This document shows positions 1 to 6,685 of a stretch of 17,834 nt of DNA, piece by piece. Where the stretch lies: positions 1 through 17,834 of the forward strand of contig CALHZX010000061.1 of the NCBI GenBank assembly GCA_938040725.1, read 5' to 3'. A model generated the notes under the pieces. That model searched no databases, was not told where the DNA came from, and was given only the letters and a program-made list of their open reading frames with translations. The stretch's first letter is position 1, and every line of letters begins with the position of its first letter. Origin of the DNA: an uncultured Actinomyces sp. GTDB lineage: Bacteria; Actinomycetota; Actinomycetes; Actinomycetales; Actinomycetaceae. Both the position numbers and the translations under genes were made by a program.

Positions 1-3000
1 GCACCTACGCCAAGCACTACGAGATCAAGTGGGCAGACCTCATCGACCGCGCGGACTCTTCGGATCCGGCGACCGCCTACCTGTTCGCGTGGGACTGGGG
101 TAAGAACCAGGCCCGCCAGGTGATCCGATTCCAGACGATCCCGATGACCTCCCTGACCCTCACCCCGCAGGCGTCCGAGGTTGTCGCGGGCGAGACGGTC
201 GCGCTGAGCGCTTCGTACGAGCCGACGAACGCGAATGTCACCGACCTCGTCTGGTCATCCTCGAACGAGGCCGTGGCCACCGTGAACGAAAGCGGCGAGG
301 TCCGCACCCTGGCCGGCGGTGAGGCGACGATCACCGCGACCGACGCCTCCAACCCGGCCCTGTCGGCCAGCGCCCAGATCCGCGTGCGCACGATCTCAGA
401 GGACGCGGGCATCGAGCTCGCTCAGACTCATGTGAGCGTCAAGGTGGGGGAGAGCGCCCCCGTGTCCGTCTTCCTGGCACCTTCGCTGAAGGACCGCGCG
501 GTGACGTGGAGCGTGGAACCGGCCGACCTGGCCACGGTCGCCGCCGACACTGACACGCGTAAGGCGGCGCTGACCGCCGGCGATCACGCGGGTTCGGGCA
601 CGCTGACCGCCACCGTCACGACCGAGGCCGGCGTGGCCAAGACCGCGTCCATCCCCGTCACGGTGCGTGCCGCCGATGCAGACGACTTCGAGATCAACGA
701 GGACGGCGTCCTCGTGAAGTACAAGGGCTCGGCGACCGAGGTCACCCTGCCCGACACCGTGACCTCCATCGGCGAGCGCGCCTTCGCGAGCTCCACCGTG
801 GAACACGTGACGATCCCTGCTTCGGTGCGCTCGATCGGCCTGGAGGCCTTCATCTACAGCTCGCTGAAGACGATCACCTTTGTTGACGACGAGGCCCACC
901 CGGCCCAGCTGGCCAAGATCGCCGACCGCGCATTCGCCAACACGAGCCTGGAGTCCATTGAGCTTCCGCGCTCCGTGGTGACGATCGGCGCGGAGGTCTT
1001 CGATTACAACTCGGTGCTGACCACGATCAAGCTGGGGCCCAATGTCGCAGCCTCCTCGGTGACCGGCGGCTACGCGGAAACCGGTGCGCTGACGAGCGTC
1101 GAGGTCGATCCGGCGAACCCGAACTTCGAGAGTGTGGACGGTGTCCTGTACTCCAAGGATCGCTCGACGCTGATCATGTACCCGGCCGCCAAGAACACGG
1201 GAGGCGCGTACACGGTCCTGGACGGTGTCGCGACGATCGCGCCTAAGGCATTCCAGAAGGCGGGCATCACCTCCGTGACCCTGCCCGACAGCCTGCGTAC
1301 GATTAAGGACGAGGCCTTCCGCCTCTCCGCGCTCACCACCGTGACCCTGCCCGAGAAGTTCGAGACGGTCGGCACCTGCGCCTTCTGCTCCGCCGGCAAG
1401 CTCGCGAGCATCGACCTGGGAGGCACGATCTCCCTGGGCGGTAGTGCCTTCGAGTCCACGAGTGCCAAGGAAGGGGTCAACTTCCGACCCGAGCTGAACC
1501 GCCTCACGACGATCGGCGACTTCGCGTTCAGCCGCACGGCGGTGTCCTCCGTGACCCTTCCTGACTCGGTGACCACGGTCGGCGAGCAGGCCTTCTCGGA
1601 GAACACGGCCCTGACCTCGTTCCACATCGGCGTGGGCGTCACCTCCTTCGCCGAGACCGCCCTGTACAACGACCGCAAGATCGCGACGCTGACCGTGTCC
1701 ACCGATAACCCGGTGCACTCGGCCGAGCGTAACGTCCTGTACCGCAAGGCGGATGACGGCCTGCACCTGATGCTCTCCCCGGCCGCCAACACGCTCACCG
1801 ACTACACGGTGCGCGCGGGAACGGTCAAGATCGGTGCCTCGGCCTTCGCGAACAATAAGACGCTGACCCGGGTCGTCCTGCCCGAGGGCCTGAGGGTCAT
1901 CGGTGACGACGCCTTCGCGGGCACGACGGCCCTGACCGAGCTCGTCATCCCCGAGTCGGTGGAGCGCTCGACGGGCGTTGTCGGCAACTCCCTGGAGCTC
2001 GTCGAGTACGGATCGAAGGTGACCTCGATTCGCATGGAAGGCAGCTGGGTTCCCATGCCTCGTCGCATCGTCGTGCGTGGCGGCGTGGACGGCTCCTTCG
2101 TGTACGACGGTCGCCCGACGAACGGTCGCCGCCAGAGCGCCTACTTCGGTGAAGGCATGACCCGCGTGTCCTTCGGCGTGGACGTCCCGCGCGTCCTCGT
2201 CCTGCCCTCCACGCTCACCCGCCTTGACCTCGAGCCGGAGCTGAGCGACGAGAAGAAGGACGACACCCACGTGTACGTCGCCGCAGCCGAGGGTGAGCCG
2301 GCGTGGAACGTCGCCAAGGGCGCCCTCGAGGCGGCCGGCATCGACGTCTCGCACCTGCACACCTACACGGGCGCGTCGATGACCCTGGCGGGCGCAAACA
2401 TCGCCGAGGCCTCGAGAAGTTACACGTACACGGGCGTCGTCGGCGCGTCGGTCGACGTGACCGCGACGGTCGCCGGTGGCATCGCCGGTACGCAGCAGGT
2501 TCGAGCCGTGCAGATCAGCGCGGACGGCACCGAGACGCTCGTGCGCGACTGGACGACGGTGACGGACGGTGGGGACCGCGCTGCGGATTCCTCGGTGACC
2601 TTCCCGTGGACCCCGTCCGCCGCGGACGTGAGCCTGCGCGTTCAGGTGCGTGACGCCTCGTATCTGACGAGCACGCTGATGGTGAAGCTGCCGGGTACTC
2701 CCGAGCCGACGCCTGTACCGACGCCGGACCCGACGCCTGCGCCGGAGCCTTCTCCGGACCCGACTCCGGCTCCCGAGCCGACCCCGGATCCTGCTCCTGC
2801 CCCGCAGGGAGGCCAGTGGATCAGTGATTCCACCGGCTGGTGGTACCGCTACGCGGATGGTTCGTATCCGGCTGGCCAGACGGTGCAGATCGGCAATTCC
2901 GCGTACCGCTTTGGCGCGGATGGCTACATGCGCACCGGGTGGGTGAGTGAGGACGGTGCGTGGTTCTACCATCATGCGTCGGGTGCTCAGGCGAGTGGTT

Positions 3001-3305
3001 GGGTCAAGGATGGTGGTTCTTGGTACTACCTGGACCCTGCATCGGGTCGGATGGCCACGGGTTGGTTGCTTGACGGTCCTACCTGGTACTACCTGACGTC
3101 TAGTGGGGCGATGGCGACCGGCTGGGTCAAGGATGGCTCGTCTTGGTACTACATGGCTCCCAGTGGCGCGCTGACCACCGGTTGGTTGAAGGATGGCGGC
3201 TCCTGGTACTACCTGAGCACAGACTCCGGTGCGATGTACACGGGTGGTCACTGGATCGGTTGGAAGTGGTACCACTTCGCTGATTCGGGACGTCTCATCG
3301 GCTGA
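1..3305 (+). CDS. Partial surface protein: subtilase-type C-terminal domain, Ig-like, BspA LRR and cell-wall-binding repeats
   Basis: The reading frame is open to the left edge (first whole codon at base 3), so the N-terminus is missing; 1100 residues are visible. Residues 1-45 (YLFAWDWG, then QVIRFQ) match the domain just before the linker in the protease at 6686-10606 (YLYAWDWG, QEVRLQ), so the missing part may be a subtilase. Two bacterial Ig-like (Big_2-type) domains follow at about 49-223. About 13 BspA-type LRR_5 units run from about 227 to 690, with recurring IGxxAF and LPxSV. An Ig-like domain occupies about 787-895, a Pro-rich linker about 899-935, and about seven choline-binding-like repeats (GWxxDGxxWYY) reach the C-terminus. 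LRR proteins of this type usually bind host or bacterial surfaces. There is no LPXTG signal, so anchoring is probably through the repeats. The GTG at 120 is an internal valine. Family calls are secure; the protease half is inferred. Confidence 0.88.
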   Translation, partial: TYAKHYEIKWADLIDRADSSDPATAYLFAWDWGKNQARQVIRFQTIPMTSLTLTPQASEVVAGETVALSASYEPTNANVTDLVWSSSNEAVATVNESGEVRTLAGGEATITATDASNPALSASAQIRVRTISEDAGIELAQTHVSVKVGESAPVSVFLAPSLKDRAVTWSVEPADLATVAADTDTRKAALTAGDHAGSGTLTATVTTEAGVAKTASIPVTVRAADADDFEINEDGVLVKYKGSATEVTLPDTVTSIGERAFASSTVEHVTIPASVRSIGLEAFIYSSLKTITFVDDEAHPAQLAKIADRAFANTSLESIELPRSVVTIGAEVFDYNSVLTTIKLGPNVAASSVTGGYAETGALTSVEVDPANPNFESVDGVLYSKDRSTLIMYPAAKNTGGAYTVLDGVATIAPKAFQKAGITSVTLPDSLRTIKDEAFRLSALTTVTLPEKFETVGTCAFCSAGKLASIDLGGTISLGGSAFESTSAKEGVNFRPELNRLTTIGDFAFSRTAVSSVTLPDSVTTVGEQAFSENTALTSFHIGVGVTSFAETALYNDRKIATLTVSTDNPVHSAERNVLYRKADDGLHLMLSPAANTLTDYTVRAGTVKIGASAFANNKTLTRVVLPEGLRVIGDDAFAGTTALTELVIPESVERSTGVVGNSLELVEYGSKVTSIRMEGSWVPMPRRIVVRGGVDGSFVYDGRPTNGRRQSAYFGEGMTRVSFGVDVPRVLVLPSTLTRLDLEPELSDEKKDDTHVYVAAAEGEPAWNVAKGALEAAGIDVSHLHTYTGASMTLAGANIAEASRSYTYTGVVGASVDVTATVAGGIAGTQQVRAVQISADGTETLVRDWTTVTDGGDRAADSSVTFPWTPSAADVSLRVQVRDASYLTSTLMVKLPGTPEPTPVPTPDPTPAPEPSPDPTPAPEPTPDPAPAPQGGQWISDSTGWWYRYADGSYPAGQTVQIGNSAYRFGADGYMRTGWVSEDGAWFYHHASGAQASGWVKDGGSWYYLDPASGRMATGWLLDGPTWYYLTSSGAMATGWVKDGSSWYYMAPSGALTTGWLKDGGSWYYLSTDSGAMYTGGHWIGWKWYHFADSGRLIG
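2698..3302 (+). repeat. Pro-rich linker plus seven cell-wall-binding repeats of the first gene
   Basis: Bases 2698-2808 encode a Pro-Thr-Glu-Asp linker built on PDPTPAPE. From about 2812 there are about seven aromatic/glycine units of roughly 20 residues, such as GWVKDGGSWYYL, ending with HWIGWKWYHF. The family is choline-binding/cell-wall-binding (PF01473-like), but the ligand here is unknown. Compared with the LRR part, the repeats use more T-ending and less GC-rich codons (ggt, gat, ttg, tct). Confidence 0.85.
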
Positions 3306-3326
3306 TCTGATAGCGACGCTCCCTGC

Positions 3327-3361
3327 GCCCGCGCCCCCGGAGAATCTCCGGGGGCGCGGGC
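3327..3361 (+). terminator. Terminator of the first surface-protein gene
   Basis: A perfect hairpin has arms 3328-3343 and 3345-3360, plus a further G-C pair at 3327/3361, starting 22 bases after the stop codon. There is no T-run after it, which is common in GC-rich actinobacteria. Confidence 0.8.
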
Positions 3362-3504
3362 CTTGCTCGCCCATACATGCGCCATACGGCATCAGACGGT
3401 GGTGAGAGATTGCGTGACGCTGAGTGGGGTAGGGCAGTGGTCCGCTGATCCATCATTCGACCAATAGGTCGATCTCGTGACAAGTCTGCCCCTTGTGTGC
3501 CGGG

Positions 3505-3510
3505 TATACT
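3505..3510 (+). promoter_or_regulatory. Candidate -10 box (TATACT) upstream of the second LRR gene
   Basis: TATACT is close to the sigma-70 -10 consensus and lies in the 504-base gap before the gene at 3810. No good -35 box sits 16-18 bases upstream; GTGACA at 3477-3482 is too far. If used, it would give a leader of roughly 290 nt. A TTGACA at 3742-3747 is a possible alternative -35 but has no convincing -10 partner. Confidence 0.35.
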
Positions 3511-3564
3511 CCGTTCCTCATGGGTGTAATTTGGGAAACTGCTTAATTTGTCAGATTGGGCGTA

Positions 3565-3729
3565 AAGGTGTCTTGCAGCCCTGAAAAACGGGTGGCGGCA
3601 AGCGGTCTCATCACCTTCGGATCATCTCTGTCAGTCCGGGCTGTTGCATGGTACTACGTGCAAATATCCTCACTGATCGACCAACACATGGTGAGAAGGT
3701 GCGTCTCAGGGGGTATCTGAAAACCCTCC
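3565..3729 (+). promoter_or_regulatory. Possible structured 5' leader of the second LRR gene
   Basis: A nested stem-loop is visible: AAGGTG 3565-3570 pairs with CACCTT 3612-3617, CTTGC 3572-3576 with GCAAG 3598-3602, and CCC 3579-3581 with GGG 3590-3592. Further on, CTCAC 3669-3673 can pair with GTGAG 3691-3695. The overlapping TGAGA 3692-3696 can instead pair with TCTCA 3704-3708, so these two stems exclude each other. A small hairpin at 3709-3729 follows. No known riboswitch was recognised. The rest of 3306-3809 holds nothing else I can name. Confidence 0.3.
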
Positions 3730-3755
3730 GAAGGGATATGTTTGACACCGGGAAT

Positions 3756-3770
3756 CGTGTTGTGAACACG
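3756..3770. promoter_or_regulatory. Short inverted repeat, possible operator
   Basis: CGTGTT and AACACG form a perfect 6-base inverted repeat with a 3-base centre, just downstream of the TTGACA at 3742-3747 and 40 bases before the start codon at 3810. It could be an operator or chance. Confidence 0.25.
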
Positions 3771-3796
3771 GAGCCCTCCCTTACCAGCTGTCAATA

Positions 3797-3803
3797 GAAG
3801 GGG
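3797..3803 (+). promoter_or_regulatory. Ribosome binding site fixing the GTG start at 3810
   Basis: AGAAGGGG ends six bases before GTG 3810. The overlapping ATG at 3808 is in another frame without a matching protein, so the GTG is the start. It opens a signal peptide beginning MSHRNS, comparable to MSHHST at the protease start. Confidence 0.7.
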
Positions 3804-3809
3804 TCTCAT

Positions 3810-6242
3810 GTGTCCCATCGCAACTCAATTGTGCTGGCGTTTGCGCTCGCCGGTGCCCCGTCCCTGACCGGGGTAGGCGTCCCTGCCGCGCTTGCGGCCG
3901 ACACGGGCGCATTCGGTCAGGTCAATGCTGCCTCACCGCTGCGTGCCGATGCCGATGGCTTCACCATCGACGCCGACGGCGTGCTCGTGTCGTACACGGG
4001 CACTGCAACGGATGTTCGCATCCCTGACGGTGTCACCGAAATCGCTACGAACGCCTTTAGTGACGTGAGTCTGACGATCGTGTGGATCCCCGCGAGTGTT
4101 CGCGCAATCGACGACTCCGCTTTCGCGGGCCAGTCGCTCACCCAGGTGGCCTTCCAGGACGACGACACACACCCCTCGCAGTTGGAGACGATGGGGGACC
4201 GCGTCTTCGCCTATACGCCTCTTGAGCGCGTCACCCTGCCTCGATCCCTCAAGACGGCAGGCCTCGAGACCTTCAGCGACATGGCGAAGCTGCGCTCCGT
4301 CCACGTCGGCCCGAACGTCCAGGCCGACGGCCTGTTCGCAGCATTCGCGCGCACCCCGCTCCTGGAGAGCATCGAGGTTGACGCGGCGAACCAGAACTAC
4401 CAGAGCCTCGACGGTGTCCTGTACACGAAGGGCCTGACGCACCTGGCGACCTACCCGCAGGCTAAGAACGCGGGCGGGGCCTACGCGGTCGCCGAGGGAA
4501 CCTCGACCATCGACGAGGGCGCTTTCTCCTCCGCGCAGATCACCTCCCTGACTCTGCCCTCGAGCCTGCGCTCCGTGAGCAAGGGCGCGTTCGTGGGCTC
4601 GCATGTCACCTCCCTGACCCTGCCCGACGTCTTCGAGTCCATGGACGACACGGCCTTCTGGTACATGCCCAAGCTGGAGCGCGTCGATCTGGGTGGTGCC
4701 ACGGCGCTGCCCGATAGCGCATTCCGCTACGATAAGGCGCTCGCCGAGGTGAATTTCCGCCCCGACCTGAACCGCCTCACCAGGGTGGGTGACTACGCGT
4801 TCGAGGATGCGCCGATCACCTCGGTCACGCTGCCCGAATCGGTGACGAGCATCGGCAAATTCGCGTTCTCCGACAATAGCTCCCTGACCCGCCTTCACCT
4901 GGGCTCGGGCCGGACATCCATCGGGGAAGGTGCGTTCGTCGGGGCGACATCCCTGACCTCGCTGACCGTCGCACGCGCCAATCCCGTCTACTCGGTGGAT
5001 GGCGGCGTCCTGTACCAGAAGTCCATTGGGGGCAAGCTCCTCGTCCTGTCTCTGCCCACGAACGGGGCCACCGAATTCACGGTTCCCGACGGTACGGTTG
5101 CGATCGCTCACTCCGCCTTCGTAAGCAACACGTCCCTGCGCCGCGTCGTCTTGCCTGATGGCCTGACCAGGATCGAATACGGCACCTTTGACGGCTGCGA
5201 CAACCTTACCGATATCGTTATTCCCAACTCGGTGACCGTAGCCCGTGGCCTGGTCAACAACGGCCTGGACACCGTCGAGCTGGGTTCGAAGGTCACGGAA
5301 CTGTGGATGACCCCGCGCGACACCACCACCCCGCGCCACATCATCGTGCGCGGCGGAAACAACGGCGAGTTCTACTACGAGGGTAAGGCCACCAACGGCC
5401 TCCCCGACAGCGCCTACTTCGGCGAGGGGATGACCAGCTTCACCTTCTGGTTCGACACGTCCCGCGTCCTGGTCCTGCCCTCGACCGTGAAGGACATCAA
5501 GCTCGCGGAAGACATGGCTTCGGATCTCAAGGCGAACACCGAAATCTACGTCGCCGCCCCCAAGGGTTCGAAGGCGTGGACGCTCACCGAGGCGGCCATG
5601 AAGGAGGCTGGCTACAACATGGCGGCCCTCTTCGAGTACACCCGCCCGCAGGTTGCGGTGTCGGGCAACGGAATCAACGAGGCCGGCCCCGGGTACACGC
5701 TCACCAGCTCGGTGGGCACGCCGACGACCGTGAAGGTCTCCGCGCAGGGCGGCACCCTGGGTGGACGCCAGATGCGCGTGGTGCAGATCGGTGCCGACGG
5801 CACCGAAACGGTCCTCCAGGATTGGGCGTCGATGGAGGGCAGCTCGGACGAGAGTGCGTCCACCGACTCCTACACGTGGACCCCGGCCAGCGCTGACGTC
5901 TCCCTGCGCGTCGACGTGCGTCAGGACCCCCACGCCGTCACCTCGGTGGCTGTGACCCTCAAGGCCTCGTCTGATACGACGCCCGCCCAGGGTGCTTGGG
6001 CCTGGGGCGCTCGCGGCTGGTGGTACCGCTATGAGGACGGGACCTACCCGGCCGACACCACCCTCGCCATCGACGGGGCCACCTACCGCTTCGACGCGCG
6101 CGGCTACATGCGTACTGGCTGGGTCGAGGAACAGGGCTCCTGGTACTACCTGAAGACCGGAAGCGGCGCGATGGCCATGGGTCGGCTGCGCATCTTCTGG
6201 ACCGGGTACACCTTCTCGGAGAAGGGACAGCTGATCAGCTAG
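3810..6242 (+). CDS. Secreted BspA-type leucine-rich repeat protein with short cell-wall-binding tail
   Basis: This 810-residue protein has an N-terminal signal peptide with likely cleavage after ALA near residue 30. It then has about 13 BspA/LRR_5 units from about 45 to 490, carrying IGxxAF-type cores and LPxSV turns, and a non-LRR block (VRGGNNGEF, SAYFGEGMT) at about 510-560. An Ig-like domain lies at about 612-718 and a short aromatic tail from 727. It aligns end to end with the LRR, Ig-like and tail parts of the gene ending at 3305, so the two are tandem paralogues. The tail keeps only the first, one middle and the last cell-wall-binding unit (three against seven) and lacks the Pro-rich linker, so its wall attachment may be weaker. 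The likely role is surface adhesion, by analogy with BspA proteins; the ligand is unknown. It has its own terminator and upstream gap, so it is probably transcribed alone. Confidence 0.9.
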   Translation: MSHRNSIVLAFALAGAPSLTGVGVPAALAADTGAFGQVNAASPLRADADGFTIDADGVLVSYTGTATDVRIPDGVTEIATNAFSDVSLTIVWIPASVRAIDDSAFAGQSLTQVAFQDDDTHPSQLETMGDRVFAYTPLERVTLPRSLKTAGLETFSDMAKLRSVHVGPNVQADGLFAAFARTPLLESIEVDAANQNYQSLDGVLYTKGLTHLATYPQAKNAGGAYAVAEGTSTIDEGAFSSAQITSLTLPSSLRSVSKGAFVGSHVTSLTLPDVFESMDDTAFWYMPKLERVDLGGATALPDSAFRYDKALAEVNFRPDLNRLTRVGDYAFEDAPITSVTLPESVTSIGKFAFSDNSSLTRLHLGSGRTSIGEGAFVGATSLTSLTVARANPVYSVDGGVLYQKSIGGKLLVLSLPTNGATEFTVPDGTVAIAHSAFVSNTSLRRVVLPDGLTRIEYGTFDGCDNLTDIVIPNSVTVARGLVNNGLDTVELGSKVTELWMTPRDTTTPRHIIVRGGNNGEFYYEGKATNGLPDSAYFGEGMTSFTFWFDTSRVLVLPSTVKDIKLAEDMASDLKANTEIYVAAPKGSKAWTLTEAAMKEAGYNMAALFEYTRPQVAVSGNGINEAGPGYTLTSSVGTPTTVKVSAQGGTLGGRQMRVVQIGADGTETVLQDWASMEGSSDESASTDSYTWTPASADVSLRVDVRQDPHAVTSVAVTLKASSDTTPAQGAWAWGARGWWYRYEDGTYPADTTLAIDGATYRFDARGYMRTGWVEEQGSWYYLKTGSGAMAMGRLRIFWTGYTFSEKGQLIS
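5988..6239 (+). repeat. Reduced cell-wall-binding module (three units)
   Basis: The units begin GWWYRYEDG, GWVEEQGSWYYL and RLRIFWTGYTF. They match units 1, 2-6 and 7 of the longer modules at 2812-3302 and 10110-10603, so the central units are absent. Confidence 0.75.
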
Positions 6243-6259
6243 ATCGCCTCTGAGCCTGC

Positions 6260-6304
6260 CCCAGGCCCGCGAACCCAGCGTCACGCCGGGTTCGCGGGCC
6301 TGGG
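6260..6304 (+). terminator. Terminator of the second LRR gene
   Basis: Perfect 17-base arms 6260-6276 and 6288-6304 flank an 11-base loop, starting 18 bases after the stop. No T-run follows. Confidence 0.85.
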
Positions 6305-6327
6305 CGCCTGTCAAGGGCATGAGCACT

Positions 6328-6533
6328 AAAATTCCCAGGGTTTTTTCAGGTTGTCTTGTCGTTGTCGCAAGGTTCGCCCGATACGCTGAATGTCATCACA
6401 AGGGAATACGGCACGGACCACGAGGGTCCGGGACATGCCGACGAGACTTTTTCGAGGAGCCTTCTGGGAAAACTTGCACTGTGTTGATGGGATAGGCTGA
6501 GGGGTCGACCGCGAGGTCGGCCCCTCAGCCTAT
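6328..6533 (+). ncRNA. Candidate structured RNA/intergenic repeat, copy A
   Basis: This stretch is about 80% identical by eye, over 206 nt, to 10702-10907. Paired arms are TCTTG/CAAGG near 6355-6372, outer CGGCA 6409-6413 with TGCCG 6436-6440, inner GGACC 6415-6419 with GGTCC 6425-6429, and a 19-bp stem 6492-6510/6515-6533 closed by a GCGA loop. Between copies, stem bases change in pairs (for example G-C to C-G at 6495/6530 and T-A to C-G at 6498/6527), which argues for a conserved RNA fold. The last hairpin could end a small RNA. A possible -10 (TACGCT, 6382-6387) has no well-spaced -35. The strand is taken as that of the flanking genes and is not proven. Confidence 0.55.
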
Positions 6534-6592
6534 GCGCTGCCTTGCACAAAATGTCAGTGGGTGGACATGACGATGGTCTAGCGGACATGCAT

Positions 6593-6622
6593 ACTGCACA
6601 ACTGGCAGAACTTACGCATAAT
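6593..6622 (+). promoter_or_regulatory. Candidate promoter of the subtilase gene
   Basis: CATAAT at 6617-6622 resembles a -10 box, with a weak CTGCAC at 6593-6598 at about 18-base spacing. A 7-bp hairpin (6629-6635/6640-6646) would lie at the start of the transcript. It lies between the copy A hairpin and the ATG at 6686. Confidence 0.35.
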
Positions 6623-6685
6623 GGGACGGCGCGCCACACGGTGCGCATCTCATCCTCACGTTGTCGATACGTAAGTGAGCCATTG

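Noticed and set aside
120..122. GTG at 120 as the start of the first gene
   Set aside because: The frame continues upstream to base 3 with sequence homologous to the protease C-terminal domain, and no ribosome site or signal peptide is present.
2691..2705. LPGTP in the first protein as a sortase signal
   Set aside because: It does not fit LPXTG, is followed by a Pro-rich linker, and there is no C-terminal hydrophobic segment with a positive tail.
396..3392. 998-codon open frame on the minus strand
   Set aside because: It is Arg/Gly/His-rich with no recognisable domain and lies antisense to a clearly coding gene; such shadow frames are expected in GC-rich DNA. The same holds for the minus-strand frame at 3933-6326.
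6542..6685. N-terminal extension of the protease from TTG 6542
   Set aside because: The extra 48 residues would bury the signal peptide and cover promoter-like sequence; the paralogous start at 3810 also begins MSH followed directly by a signal peptide.
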